From contig NC_060059.1 of the NCBI RefSeq assembly GCF_020283565.1, positions 3,479,501 to 3,543,500 of the forward strand: DNA of 64,000 nucleotides, read 5' to 3'. A program made the position numbers and the translations under genes. Shown piece after piece: positions 49,671 through 63,100 of this stretch (the stretch's first letter is position 1; the number at the start of each line of letters is the position of its first letter). Under the pieces are notes generated by a model. The model worked only from the letters and a program-made list of their open reading frames with translations. It ran no database searches and was not told the DNA's origin. Source of the stretch: Trifolium pratense (taxonomy: Eukaryota > Streptophyta > Magnoliopsida > Fabales > Fabaceae).

Positions 49671-51344
49671 AAACACAATCACAACATCAAAAACACATGA
49701 AAACACTTTAAAGTTATATTTGTGTTCTTTTTCTTTTCTCTTATGCTCTTGTTTTAAATTGTTGTGAGATATATATAGTTCAAATATTTATTTTGAATAG
49801 TGTGAGTGTATTGGGTCATGAGGTGGTTGAGAGTGAAGTCTATGTGTTGTAACAATTTTTACATAGTGTTTATTATCTAGTTGTCGATTTAGACAACGGT
49901 CGTGCGTTTTTTTTTTCTTCCGATTTTGGAGTTTCCACGTTATATTCTTGTGTTGTGGAGTCTGGGAGTCGATCCTGGTATTTGATCAACTATATGATGT
50001 AAGAACTCGCATTTGGGGGAAGAATGTTGAGTTGAGTTTCAAGTTTGAGTGATTAAGTCTCACATCGACTATGTATAGAAAAAATATTTGATTTATAAGA
50101 GAGATTGATCATTAACATAATGTCTTAAGGTTTTCGTCGGAAACGAGTTCACTTACTGTGATGGATTATCTCTTCAACACTATAGAATTATTCTTGTTAT
50201 TACTAATATATAATTTAAGTTTCAAATGGTGAACTTGTGCATTATAGTTAGAGGATGTCAAATATTCCACATTTTATTTGAATTTCTTTTACGATATATT
50301 GTTTCCAATTGACATAATGATATTTTTCAAGTTGATGTAAAGCTGCTTCAACTAAAGAGACATATTTGTTGTTGATGTATGAATATCAAACTCCAATAGA
50401 ACTATACAAAGATTAGTATATGGTCCCAAATACCAATGGGATTCAAGTAAGTAAATTGATGCATCACTGTTCTCAATGGCCCCAATGAATCAGAAACCAA
50501 GGCCCCAAAAAACTGTCAAGTAGCATTTCCACAACTAATGCGTGAACCAAATTATTATATATATGACAATGTTTTTATCTATTTAATTTGTTACAGTTCA
50601 TATTTGATACCAACAATGGGGCATCCAATGTGTTGCTAGAAGAATGGATCATATTTTAAGTGGTCACCATATAGTATACACATTGCATGCAGTGACAAAA
50701 TTGCCAACACTAGAAACACAATTAGATTTGGCTATGTTTTTCTGAACTTGTACGAGAAAATTCATGACCATGTACATTTATGAATGTGTACAAACACTAT
50801 GTAGTGTGAACTTAAATCCAAACTGCAGACATTTCTAACCACCATAAGTTGTCAATTCAATTCTTATCTACAATTTTTTTTTTGTTTTTTTTATGATTAG
50901 AAAACTCTTGAACATTTCTTATATATATAATTCTTGAAATTTAAACCTGTTTAGACTAGGGCCACATTTTGTGCAAATTTGTTTGCTAGAGTTGAAGAAA
51001 ACCTGTTTAGTCATTTGTTTGCTATTTTAAAGTTTAAAATTTATAATTTTTAATGCAAAGTTTCTAATTTTTATTGCTCCATTTGTCCTTTTATATAAGT
51101 TCATTTTTAAATTACTAGATACATTTATTATTTCGTTTTTAAATAGACCCATAATTGACACCAATATGTATCTTATAATATGAAAATTCATCAACACATT
51201 ATAAGATTAACTATTTGTTAAAGATATTTTAGATACATCCACACATGCATAAAATGAACACATTAACTGAAGGACTAACTTTTCTTCAATAAGAGTGAAA
51301 AAATGAATAGATGTTTAATATTTAGAGATGAAGGGAGTAGAATT
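49671..51344. repeat. Spacer with LTR-retrotransposon remnant
   Basis: At about 49915-50160 GAGTTTCCACGTTATATTC, a purine tract TTTGGGGGAAGAA and then TGTTGAGTTGAGTTTCAAG with AAGTCTCACATCGAC look like the 3' end of a copia-like element running into its LTR. At 51060-51340 TGCTCCATTTGTCC and AGATGAAGGGAGTA may be a decayed Stowaway. No gene is visible. Confidence 0.45.
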
Positions 51345-51712
51345 TCTAGTTATATTTAATTTAACTTTATAAAATCGATTTGTAAGGTGAAAACATCAAT
51401 GTTTAAGTTGTCTTTCATCTAATGTGAGACTCTTTAACACACTCTCTAATGTCTGACACTATTGAGCTTGATGAGTATAAATATTGGATAGCCCGATAGC
51501 AAAAACTGGATTGCATAAAATACAACGAATTAGTATAAGATACAACGAATTTTAAAGTAAATTCTAATAACATATATTAGAAATTTTAGGTTGAGTCCAA
51601 CTCAACCTTATAAAATCAATTTGGTGAGAACTATCTTTACTTATAAATTCATGTTCATATCATCTCTCATTTAATGTGCGGGACTCTTTAACACTTGTTA
51701 GCATCTTCCTTT
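51345..51712 (-). mobile_element. Decayed TRIM related to the one in AIP1 intron 1
   Basis: Two similar blocks (51345-51440 and 51585-51712) read on the minus strand as GTTAAAGAGTC.CACATTA, then CACCTTACAAATCGATTTTAT and CTCACCAAATTGATTTTATAA. They correspond to the LTR at 3420-3530 and frame a 140-bp interior. The primer-binding site is no longer recognisable. Confidence 0.55.
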
Positions 51713-52100
51713 TATATCAAAAATCTAATTTTGTTGTTGATAAAAAAAAATTGGTAAAGAAACTATTCTATTGGGAGTATATTACGGTATTTCTATTAAA
51801 TTTTTTTTACAAATTATTCTTTAATTTTATATTACGGTATTAGGGTGCGAATATATGAAATACATGAAAGGATTGACAAAGAAAACAAAAGTTCAAAACT
51901 ATCTCAGTTATGTCCAAAAGAAATATGTCTGTGTAATCAGTCAATATAGCATATATAATGTGTGTACAGTATGATATATTTTAGTGAGACCTAAAAAAAT
52001 AAGTAACAAACTACAAAATAGATTTTTAACTTCAATATTTCTCACAAATCAAATTTAGATCTTGCAATGTCTGTCTGGATTTGGCCATTCCCACCTATGA
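51713..52100. other. Spacer, nothing assigned
   Basis: AT-rich sequence with no gene or clear repeat. Confidence 0.3.
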
Positions 52101-52104
52101 AGCA

Positions 52105-52580
52105 TAATACAAATACAGTCACCGGACACCGACATCGGCATCAATAATAATTCGAGAAAATGACACAATTCAATATAATTATAAGTTTCGGTGTCAGACA
52201 TCGATATGTATCCGACACCGAAGCACAGTGGCGGAACCAGGAAAAATTTACTGGGTGGCCCGCTAAAAAATTTATGGCTTATAGTTTACTAATTTATATA
52301 TAGTTTACGAACTAATATTTTCACTTACACTTGAACTAATATGCGTACCGAGTGACTTACAATCATCGATAATAAACTTTAAACTAATATTTTCATTAAT
52401 ATTTGTACTAATATATATACCGAATAAATTAAAATCATTAATAATACACTTAAACTAATACGCTATACTTATAAAAATATTGTTTTTTTGGGGTGGGGGT
52501 GGGCCGTGGCCCACCTCAGCCACCCCCTAGTTCCGCTGCTGCCGAAGCACGCCTAATTCGAAGAGTGTCCGTATTTCATA
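52105..52580. repeat. Older repeat with GACACCGACATCGG motifs, split by a hAT-type MITE
   Basis: CACCGGACACCGACATCGG on the left and CGGTGTCAGACATCGATATG with ATCCGACACCGAAGCA near the middle form a self-similar repeat. It resumes after the inserted element with CCGAAGCACGCC. The outer boundaries are not defined. Confidence 0.5.
52226..52541. mobile_element. hAT-type MITE, 316 bp, perfect 8-bp duplication
   Basis: The ends CAGTGGCGGAACCAG and CTAGTTCCGCTGCTG are inverted repeats. CCGAAGCA stands on both sides (52218-52225 and 52542-52549). The 8-bp duplication and the CAGTGGCGGA start fit hAT elements. The interior is AT-rich with a GC-rich right arm. No transposase is encoded. Confidence 0.85.
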
Positions 52581-55500
52581 GATTTGCGCCCTTAGTTATG
52601 AGCTAGCTGGAATACTATATTATCAATTTTTAAGGGATCCAGGACCAAACATTAAATGAACTGAGCACAAAGTTGGTTTATGGCTTAGGTGTTGTAGGTT
52701 TTATTAAATATTAACTACATACTCCTATATATATACTCTAGAATAATAACAATAAAGATCAATAAATTGAGAAAATGGCTTTGATTTGAAGTTGATACTG
52801 TAGTACTTATTTAAACCTCGTGTCTTAGTAGGATGGCTAAAGTTCATGGAGCCTTAATAATAGGATACCCTACCAAATTCACGTAATGTCTTATATAGAA
52901 AAGGAAACGTTTATAAGTGAGAAAGAGTAGAACAAAATAAGCATTGAATACCAAAGCAAAAAGGCAGAAACAGTGATGGGTTTAAGTGGTCCAATATATG
53001 CAAAGAGTCACACAATAAACTACACAACCAAACAATTGTAGTACTACTATTTGACTATTCCCGCGCAAAAATTAATTTTGAATGAATTGATTTTTTTAAC
53101 TTGGTTCGAAGTAAATTAAATGTTCGAGTTAAACAATAAATAACTTTAAGAGTTAAAAATTACAATGCATGTATGATATTAAGAAGAGCCGATATAATTT
53201 TATAACACATGTGTTTTGTAGTAGCTCATGTAATTTCAAAGAATTTGGATTAGAAGTTCAACATCACTCAAACATCTTAAAATTAATTTTATATATAGAG
53301 AATCTCTTTTTTGCAGTAACCCGGTGAAACCAAACAAGAACTAAATCTCTTTTCCTCTCTTATAACAAGGCAAAATGTATTGAATATGATGTTGATTTTC
53401 TTAATCAAACAATTATATATATGCGTGATTGCATGCATTCAACAACGGTTGTGTGATACTTAACACATTCACAAGAAGAAGAAGAAATAACATGAGAGAA
53501 AAAATTGTAGATGATCCAAATCTAAAATATAGCTTAAAGTTAGAATCAAAATAATAAATTCTAATCAATGTCCCTTAGACATTTCAAAATCAATTTTAAT
53601 TTTCAAGAATCACTTTTTGCTGTCACTCCATATAACCAAACAAGAACTAAATTTCTTTCCCTCTCTTGTAACAATGCAAACTTTATTGCTAAACAAGCAG
53701 GCTCCTTTAAGTCTCTTTAGTTTCTTTTTACCAAGTCAGAAGAAAGGGACAATTGAAGTTTTTGTTGTTTTTTTTTTGGGTGTAAAACGGATATTTTATG
53801 CGGCAACTTCAAAGACTAATTTCTCGATTATTGTGGAATCTAAATTGATGACTCTCCATAAGAGTTTTAACATTGTTGCATGCACAAGTCAAAGATCGAT
53901 TGAACTCAGGACCTTGATTAAAGAATAAGAGACTCGCATCTCATCAGAGATGCTCTTGGATTTTGTTGTTATTTTCTTGTTGTAAAGTGAAATATTTTCC
54001 ACGCGCAATTTCAGTAACTAATCTTTTAAGAAAATCGAGATTCATTTAAGCATTTTTTTCATACGCATCAGACAGTTATCACACTTTGAACGAAATAGTT
54101 AATGACTCGCATATTAATTATTTTGATATGATAGTTTTGATGTTTTAAAAGGGCAGTATTAAAGCACAGTATGGTTTTGTGTCCTAAATCTGTGAAACTT
54201 AGCTGCCATGCTGCAAGCATGTCTGGCTTATCAGACAAAGATTTGGGTATCTTTTGACAGGTAAGAGTGACCCTATAGCAATGAATTTTTCAAAGTTTTT
54301 AACACTCTAAAACAGTAAATGAGTCTATAAGGTTGACCGATGAATCATAATTATCCTAAAAATTACCTTATTTGTAATTAGTATTATCTTAAGTTCCTGT
54401 TTGGCTAACTACAAAACATTGTTGGTACAATGAGACAAATAGAGGAGGAGAACAAATACATGAAACAAAAAAATGCATGTGTAAAAGTCAAATTCTACGG
54501 TAGTTAGTAGACATAAGGTAGTTTTCTATTCGGACAAATGAAGAAAACAATAAATCATAAATGTGACAGTAACTAGCTCCGATAACCAAGCAATTAATCT
54601 CGTTTTGTGTTATGTACCGTGCAATGTTGTTCATCTCCAATTTAACATTTACCAATTAGATTTCATTCTTAAAAAATTACTACTACTAGCTAGGTCATAA
54701 TTAAGAATGAGATGTCCGAGCACATATACTATCATGGATTTGGATTTCCCGTTGTTGTACCGTTGGACGTTGTAACTGATCCTATGAACAATCAATTGTT
54801 TGGGAAATTTAACGATGTAGAGACTTCAATACAACTTCAATAATCACCACGTCTAACATGAATTCTGGGAACAATTATCACGTTGTGATCCTTAACTCGA
54901 CTCTAGTACCAATTGTTAAAATAATGTCATATGTGCATGCCGACTCTAGAAACATAAACACGAACAAAGAACACATGATGTTTGATAACTAAGTTCGCTC
55001 AAATGTGCATGTCTTCTATTGTTAGTGATTGTGGTTCTTTTGTATTCTCGATGAAAGACTAGAGTTTATTTCCGTCGTAACCGTCGTAAAACTTGTATAA
55101 TTAATTAATTAATTCAAAATAAATGTAATGATGTTCAGAACATTATTTACATGTTCAGAAAAGAAGAAGAATGATGTTGAGTTATATGGTCCAAGAAGAA
55201 GTAATTAAGAACCATAGTTTAGAGCTTGAAGTTTGTCACTTCATACTCATAAATAACAATCTTCTTCTTCTTCTGTTGGGTCGTATCACATGGCACATAT
55301 CATCAAAGAAATGTATATAAACCCGTGACCCTTTTCATTGTACATTTTTATCTCTTGTGCATCACGGTATGTCAGTCAGTATACACAAAGAAATCCCATA
55401 ATAAATGGGTAAATCAGTTAACAAAATTAAAAGTAAAGGAGATTTCATAACTTTTATTTTATTTTTCTACCTAGGAACATCAAGATTTTATATATGATCA

Positions 55501-56554
55501 ATGAATGATGACCCCTAAAGTTACTGCCACAAGATATTACAATCAGATAAGCTAATCCTGAACAGTACTTGTTCACTGCCACTAAAGTGTTACTAATGTA
55601 GAATGTTCATCACTAGAAATAGAATTTAATAGTGCTCAACTTTTTTTTTTTTTAAATCTTTGGCCTTTTGTATAATTTTTTTTTATTGTTGTCCCTTTGC
55701 ATAATTAAATTTGTTTTTTTGTGTTTACCCTCCAGTTTTTAGGGAAAAAAGCCCTAGAAATCCGAAGTTTAACAGCGGGGTAAGTAAAATCTGACAAAAA
55801 AATTATTGCATTGTTCCGTCCAAGAATCAAACTCAGGTTCTCCCTGAACAATCCGCTATTTGGTGAAGCTCATTGCTTGAGCTCGTGTGTTAGTTTATAT
55901 ATTAACTTTTACTTCGGTTGAAAGCATGAATAGTTTACTTGGTCAATAATGGAGTTATCTAAGCAGAATCTCTTATTAATTAATAAGGGCCTTAATTGGT
56001 ACACTAGATAAAACTCTAAATATGAAACTGACTTGTTTTGCATTGATTTCAATTTTCAACAAGCCAGGCTTGCCCATTACTTCAGCTGTTTCACTTCAAT
56101 ATTCATCATTCATAAGTGTATAACTCTATCCCATGCACTATAACCCAAGAGTATCCTATGAACATTCATGCATAAAATAGACACCATAACTCAAGGGTAT
56201 CCTATAATCATTCATACATAAAATAGACATGTTATATTATGTATATATAGTAGACACAAAAATTTAAAATTTATAATGCGGTTGACACGTTTAGCCTCTA
56301 CAACAATAGAGAGCTTTGTTAGTAATAAAAATTGTTAAGACAAGACATAAATTAAAATGGACGATAAGTTCTTGCAAATGACTTAGTTGTTTATATTGAA
56401 AAAGACATTGTTAGTCTTTTTGGTATATTCAATTATAGATGAATTTGACTCTGTGAAATATCGTTGCGCTTAAGAAGAGATTGAAAAATACATCAAGGAA
56501 CTGTTTTATCACTATCCTCCTTGTGTTGCTAAAATTTACATTTTATATAAGTAA
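52581..56554. other. Gene-free region with decayed repeats
   Basis: AACCAAACAAGAACTAAAT occurs at 53325 and 53633 in longer similar blocks. A T-rich motif with TGTAAA.....ATATTTT.. recurs at 53760-53825 and 53957-54020. SINE-like pieces on the minus strand lie near 53870-53950 and 55815-55905. A chance frame at 53617-53928 crosses these repeats. No gene is visible. Confidence 0.4.
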
Positions 56555-56597
56555 AAATTATTGTGCACCTTGACCAAAAAAAATAAATTATTGTGCA
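56555..56597 (+). repeat. Poly(A) micro-insertion with 13-bp duplication
   Basis: AAATTATTGTGCA occurs at 56555-56567 and 56585-56597, separated by CCTTGACCAAAAAAAAT. Confidence 0.7.
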
Positions 56598-57249
56598 TTA
56601 ATAACCTACTTTTCTTAAGTGAAAAGTACTAAATGTGTTTATAAATTTGGATAGAGACAGTAATAAAGATCTCCGGCATACAATCAGCCAAATAAAATCA
56701 TATTCATAGTTTTTGGGAGATCTCATTTTATGATAACTAGTATCCGGACCCGTGCCAAGCATGGGTTAAAAAGTGAGTATAAAAATTAACATTGTAATAT
56801 TTCAAATTTCATAATTATCTAACACAAAAAATTATAAATTACACTAATATGTTACAAAAGTTACACCGAATTTTTTTGTCTTTAAAAATCTGTGTAACAA
56901 ATTTTGCTACTTCAAAAATTAAAATGGCAATAATTAAATAATGACTAAGTTTTTGAAAAAAAAATTAAGCCCAAAAAATCTTTTTTTTTTAATAAGGGGT
57001 CTAAATTTTACTTTTATGAAAATATGAAGACTAATATACATTTAAATTTATTTTTATTACAAAAATAACTTAACACAATTCAAATTTGCTAAACACATAA
57101 AATAAAGTAGAGTAGTTACATTCAAAAATCATCTTTTTATTTCTAAACTTTTGACTTTCTGCATTTTATTTAAAGTAAAGTAGTTATATGCGAAGATCAT
57201 CTTTTTCTTACGGTTAGCCTATCATAATTTGGTTCATGCTTTCCTTACT
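56598..57249. other. Spacer, nothing assigned
   Basis: AT-rich. ACTAGTATCCGGACCCGTGCC at 56739-56760 resembles the border words of some dispersed plant repeats, but no element could be traced. Confidence 0.3.
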
Positions 57250-57866
57250 CAATCATCGGAAGTTGGACACTTCCTCTATTTTTACTCGATGTGGCCTCCA
57301 AGAAACGACTTTCCTTCATTGTGTTCAGGACTATACATTCCCTAGAAACCCTTGGCACCACATTGAATTCAATGACTGAACTTTTTTCTCTTTAATTGAC
57401 CCACATGATTGGCTCAAGGTCGGCTTCATGGGTCCCCAAGCTAATCCTTTCTCGGCTGGTGTTTGATGTATATGGAGATATCATAATTTAATTTATTTAA
57501 ACAATGAATTTTGTCCTTAAATCAGCTATCCTTCAACATCCAGAGTTTGGTCTAGATTTTCACATCTTTTTTCTCCTCTAATCACGTTGATACACGTTCA
57601 TCAAATGGAACAATGAAAACTTCTCTTGTGTGATCCTCAACGTTGACGGTAGTTGTTTAGGTTCCCCGATTAGAGCTAGTTATGAGGGTTTTATCAGAAA
57701 CAATTTAGGTTTTTACTTATCAAACTTTTCTGGCTTCATTCGTGAGTCGTCTGAAATGATGTTTGTGAAACTTTATGTCGTTTATAGAGGTTTTACATTG
57801 GCCAAAAACTTGGCTATTGAAGAACTTGTTTGCTACTCCGACTCATTACTCTATATCAAATATTGA
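57250..57866 (+). pseudogene. LINE relic: zinc-binding and RNase H end of ORF2, second copy
   Basis: From 57280 to 57440 the sequence parallels 39775-39905 (CCTCCAAGA, TTCAGGACT, GGCACCACATTGA, GATTGGCTCAAG). The frame 57630-57866 reads as RNase H: LNVDGSCLGSPIRASYEGFI, NNLGFYLSNFSGF, ESSEMMFVKLYVVYRGFTLA and IEELVCYSDSLL. NVDGS is kept here. There are stops between the two parts and no reverse transcriptase upstream. Confidence 0.7.
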
Positions 57867-58850
57867 ATGTTAATATTCAATATAAGTATAATATTACAAA
57901 ACAAATAAAATTCAAGATAAAGCGTGTTATAGTGATTATAACGCAAAACTTAAAATCATGAAACAAATCAAATGAAATCGATTCGGTGGTAAGATTAAAC
58001 ATTGATCTTGGTAGTGGAGTTTGGGTAAAAATCTTCAAGCTATTGTCATTTATATGAATTTTTTTTTTTAAGGAATTTATATGAATGGCTTATGACACAT
58101 ATAAAATGTTAACTAAAGGCAAGAGATTAAATGACCACAATGTACAAAGCAAATGGAGCAACATGTCATTTTCTTATAACAACAATAAAAAAATATACAA
58201 ACACAACTACACCAAGAACATATCCACATGAATTCCATTCCAAAACTTGACATTTTCCTATGTCAATCTTATTAGTGAGGTGATCTCTAATAAATATGTT
58301 ATATTTCAGTACATTCCAAAGCTTGACATTTTTTTTCTTTCTTATTTCCACTCAGTTATTCATCATAACATATCTACATGAATTCCATTCATCTCTTTGG
58401 GTAATAACATGTTTCCAGCATAATGTTCCGCAAGAGCTGGAATACATCTTAAACATCTTTTTACAACAACTTCACTTTCAAAAGTACACCTTCCATTGAT
58501 TTAGAAATCACATCATTGTTGAAATCAAATCACCAATGGTCTCTTTGACTCAAGGACGACATGAAAAAAATAGAATTTAAAATCTGGATACTTGTTCTTG
58601 ATATTAGCACAAAAGTCAGCTTACGAACTATTTTTTTAAAATAAAATGAAATTGCAGTGACAAAATGAAAGGTTTTTAAAATGTATGGACTAAAACTCAA
58701 ATGACCCGTCAGTACATGGACCTTTTGCATATTTAAGCCCCAAACGAATTATGTAGATTTTGCATAAATTGTAATTGTATAATTTGCTTACTTCATATCC
58801 TGCAAGATGCACTAATACTATGCTGAAATTTTACCCAACTCAAACAATGA
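57867..58850. other. Spacer with local repeats
   Basis: ACATGAATTCCATTC occurs at 58226 and 58376, and CTTGACATTTT at 58246 and 58322, so this stretch contains an old internal duplication. I could not name its source. No gene is visible. Confidence 0.35.
58048..58086 (-). repeat. Poly(A) micro-insertion with 12-bp duplication
   Basis: ATTTATATGAAT occurs at 58048-58059 and 58075-58086. The insert on the minus strand is TCCTT followed by ten A. Confidence 0.7.
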
Positions 58851-58859
58851 AAGTGTTAA

Positions 58860-59216
58860 AGTTGTTGATTATGAATAGTTGGAAACACATCTAGAAATTA
58901 CGTCTCAAATTTCAAGCTATAATCCTGACATCAGCTTCAGAATTATGTTTGATGTGACTCAAACTTTGCAAAGTTAAAAGAACATAAGATCTTTGTGCAA
59001 AACTTGTGAAAACAAATAAGTGCAACATATTTGATATGATTTATAAGCTTCTGAAGTTGGCTTTGATCTTGCTGGTAGCAACTGCAAATAACAAACATGT
59101 TTTTTCAACTATGAAATTTGTGAACGTGTTTTTTTCAGCCACACCAATATGTCAGGTTTGGTTCCGCCCTTGTACCCGAGAGAACTTGATACATGCAATG
59201 GATTTAAAGAAATGAA
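58860..59216 (+). pseudogene. hAT transposase relic (C-terminal dimerisation region)
   Basis: The frame 59006-59215 contains FDMIYKLLKLALILLVATAN and VFSTMKFVN. This matches the pattern of the hAT C-terminal dimerisation domain, in which a Y.L..LALILPVATA stretch is followed by VERVFSAMK. Upstream sequence to about 58860 may belong to the same gene but is full of stops. No other transposase parts remain. Confidence 0.6.
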
Positions 59217-60074
59217 AACACAGATATCAAACTATTCAAGAGAATTTGAAACACAAAGAATTTGAAGCATGAAGAGAAGAATGATGGTTTTGTTGAACTT
59301 AATGATGAAGAGAATGATAAATTTTAGGTTGTTGACACATATTGTTTTATTGAATCTGAAACATGAGCATGTTAACTCGTATTGTTTGAGTGTTACCTCG
59401 TAGGCAAAGTCAAAGTGAAATTCGTAAGCTTAATAAATTTATTGGTGCAGTTCCTTGGTTAATTAAAATCAAAAACAAAAAACAAACATATTCAGTTTAG
59501 TTTTTTTGGTTTAGTTAATTTTTTGACTTAAAACGTTAATTTCCTTATATTTGGAGTGTGTTAGTAGCAAATAATAAAATGTCTTTAATTATGAATTGAG
59601 TTAAAACGCAATGTTTTTCTGTCAAGGGGAATGAGCAATAAATAACAATAAATACACGTACAATTTTTTAAGGTTAATCGGGATTTATATGTTTACATAC
59701 CCTTTTTTCGTGATATGCATAGGTTAATCCGATTATTAGAGAAAAAAATAGGAGAATCAACAAAATTATTGTGGACATTAAACACGATATTATTTTCCTT
59801 AATAAGTTTGGTGAAAATAATAACATTAAATATAAAATGCATGAAAATGAACTTTCATTGTGGGACTGCCACATGTACAAAATGCTTTGAAAAATAAGTC
59901 CTAATTATAATATTAGTATAGTTTAGTATAGATATAGGCCACATAGAATTTTTTTAAAAATAAAAAAGTTTTTTAATAATATATGAATAGAAATGTAAAC
60001 TACAATATAAATTACAAAAATAAAATAGATCCCATATTAATATATAAAAAGAAAAATAAGTTTATGTAGTAATT
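59217..60074. other. Spacer, nothing assigned
   Basis: AT-rich sequence without gene or clear repeat. Confidence 0.3.
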
Positions 60075-60141
60075 AAGAAAAAGTAATCATTGAGTCAAAA
60101 AAAGAAAAAGTAATCATCTTAAAAAAAAAAGTAATCATCTT
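60075..60141 (+). repeat. Two overlapping poly(A) micro-insertions
   Basis: AAGAAAAAGTAATCAT occurs at 60075-60090 and 60102-60117 around TGAGTCAAAAA. The second copy is itself part of a repeat AAAAGTAATCATCTT (60106-60120 and 60127-60141) around six A. Because these targets are A-rich, slippage is also possible for the second event. Confidence 0.55.
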
Positions 60142-63100
60142 ATTAATAAGAGTTAAAATATAGATTTTCATAAAAATTACAAAAAGAAAAAGATGGACCT
60201 TCATAAAAGTAATATGCATTGGCAGTGTAAAATAATTTTACACTGTCAATCAATCACAACCATGTTTTCCACCACGTCACCCCACTTAACCCCACCCTCT
60301 TGATATGACATGGAAGATCGAATCATTCTAATTGATTGTCGGTGTAAAATTAAATTAAACTGACGACGTGTGATCATTAAACTCTTAATATATATTAATA
60401 GATCCCGTAGAAAAGATCGATTTTTATTATGGGATATGATCAATTGACACCAAATATTTTGCTAAAAATGTCAAATTCGATTCATTTATTTTATTTAATC
60501 CAATGATTTAAAACAATTTCTTAAAATGTTTGACAAAATTAAATAATTTGTGATTTCTCTCAAAATATTTCCTTAAATATATAATAGATTTTTTTTTTAC
60601 TTTTTTGTCCATCACCTGAAGAGAGAAAAATGGTTATAGTCATAAATTCATAATCATAACTTTAATACAATATTATCATACCAAAATGTCTTAATTTTCT
60701 TTTCCAATCCATAGGACCATATCTACGGCAGCCGCCAGCCACAACATATGAGGGTGTTTGGTATTTTAATTTAAAATTTAATATTAAGGAACACCAATGA
60801 TTGAATTTCAATCAATTTTTCATATCTCTTGTTAGTACTTTTACGGTTTAGTAGGCATAATATAGATGATTTGTCCAAAATTTTACAACCTATAAAATTA
60901 GAGAAAGTGTGGTTTATTTTGAATGAGAAAATAGAGGATCACTATTTCACTCTCTTTAGAATTTATATTATTAAAGAAAAATTTGTATTATTAATTAAAT
61001 ATATAAAAACGGAAAAAGATACACACGTGCTTGAAAACTAAATCAGTATTATTTCTTCTGTTGTAGCAATGCTCGCATTTTTTATATTTTATTTTTGTCA
61101 GGTATCCTAATGGCAACGCCCACATGTTTTAGTGCTATGCAATTTGTATGTTTAGACGCAAGTGATGTAGTATTATTTTCTTGGCACCCCCTATGGACTT
61201 GATCTTGTGAAAGGAAGTTTGTCTTATAATACGTATTGCTATAAAAAGAACATTTAATAAATCTACATTAGTTCTTCTACAAATAAATAATGGAAACAAC
61301 ATTGATATATTACATGTGTTTTTTGATCGGTTAAAAGGAAAAAAGTAAAACCAAGGTAATAGATATCTATATTTAAAAATACAAATCATGTAACACTATT
61401 CCATCATAAATGGATTCAATTGCTCATCTTTTGTCTCAAAATCGTTAACGTCATATAATTCTTCTACACACCTGTGCCAATAAACATTCTCATATATATG
61501 TCTGCAAATAAAATATTATAAAAAATGACTAAATTCAACTCATAATATCATATTGACAAAAATATATAACTAAGATATTAAAATATAATGACATAACTTG
61601 AATTAGTTTTTGGAATCAGAATCATGTAACAAATAAGAATAAAGAAATCGTTTCAATAAAAAGAAAGACAAAGATTTTGAGAAGAATTTCAGAATTTCAT
61701 AATGGTGTGAAAATTGTAAAACTCAAAAGCAATATATATAGCCAAAGAGAGCAAGTAACATTATCAATTATTCCCTTAATTTAAGCTTGTAATTGGAAAA
61801 AAATAATCTTCATGCACACGTTTTTATTAAAAATATATTCTTTCTTATATTGCTTTAAACATTGTTGCTAAGAAAGGAAATTATTACTGGTTAAAAAGAA
61901 TATTATCATATTAATACTGCTTTCAACATTGTTGCTATAAAATGATGGGTAATATAATAATATTCATAAATATTCATAAAAGTAATAAATGTGTGAGGAG
62001 TGATGGCGCATTTCAAATAAAAATGGCTCCCATATTTTGGCAATATATTGATTTTGTTTATGATTTAGCAATAAATTCATTTAATGTAGTACAAATAATT
62101 TTCTCACTAATCAAATATGAATTGTTTATAAAATATATTAATTTAATTATTAATTATTGTAATAATAGCATTTAATATCAAATGCATGAGAAGAGGAGAG
62201 AGAAAGGGAAATAAGTCTGACTTATTACATATTATAGATAAAATATGCAACAAATGTTGCAGTCCTTGTATTATTCTTGTAACCAAATTTACCAAACGGT
62301 TGAACTGAATAATGAAAAACAGTCCAACATTTTTAGACTCACTGTCATTGGCCTCAATGTCTTTATTTACATAAATTAATTTGTTCCATGCTTAACAATG
62401 TAGTTGGATTAAAATTGTGCTTAATCATGATTATGTTGTGATTGTTGTCTACATTTTATGATTCTTTAGTACTTAATTGGACCTTTATGTTAATTGGATC
62501 TAATTATTCATACAGATCTAGAGCCACATTGGGCCAAAAGGATCTTTGTCACGTTGAAAAGTTCAGAAAAAGATTTAGGACATCTAGGATGTTGTCTCTC
62601 AAATGAATTACATTTTTAAACTCATTGTTTTGATTTAGAATTTTGATTGAGGCTTTATAATTAAAATTTCGTTGAAACTTATTACTTTAATTGAATAAAT
62701 TTTTTAAATGAATCCATTGTGATCCGTGGCAATCTGTTGCAATCAAACTAGGATTAATATGCTTTGCTCATTGATGTTAGTTTTGCTATTTTGGTAACAA
62801 CCCTCATTGTTTTGTATTACAAGCTTTAAAGCTTGATTATGTTTTTTGATAGTGTATGAAACCAGTTCAATGTTTCACCCCATTTACACTATTTTTCTAT
62901 GATCAAGAATCAAGGATGGGTTATCAGTCAACCAAAAAACAGCAATAACAAGTCATAAATGCATGCACTAGGCTCATGTAATAATATGATCATGAAAGGA
63001 AAAAGTAGATGATTCATCCATTTACGTATGTTTGAATTGAACAAGAATTTGATGTTGTTTGCCCTTATTATCCCCTAGATTGTGTTGCTTGGTCAAGGCT

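Noticed and set aside
53617..53928. Frame of 103 codons
   Set aside because: It crosses locally repeated non-coding sequence, and I see no domain.
54540..55080. Possible LTR element around GACTCTAGTACCAATTGTT
   Set aside because: The word only loosely resembles a primer-binding site and no paired LTR was seen.
60829..62175. Short frames at 60829-61041 and 61942-62175
   Set aside because: Lys/Ile/Asn-rich translations of AT-rich DNA without recognisable motifs.
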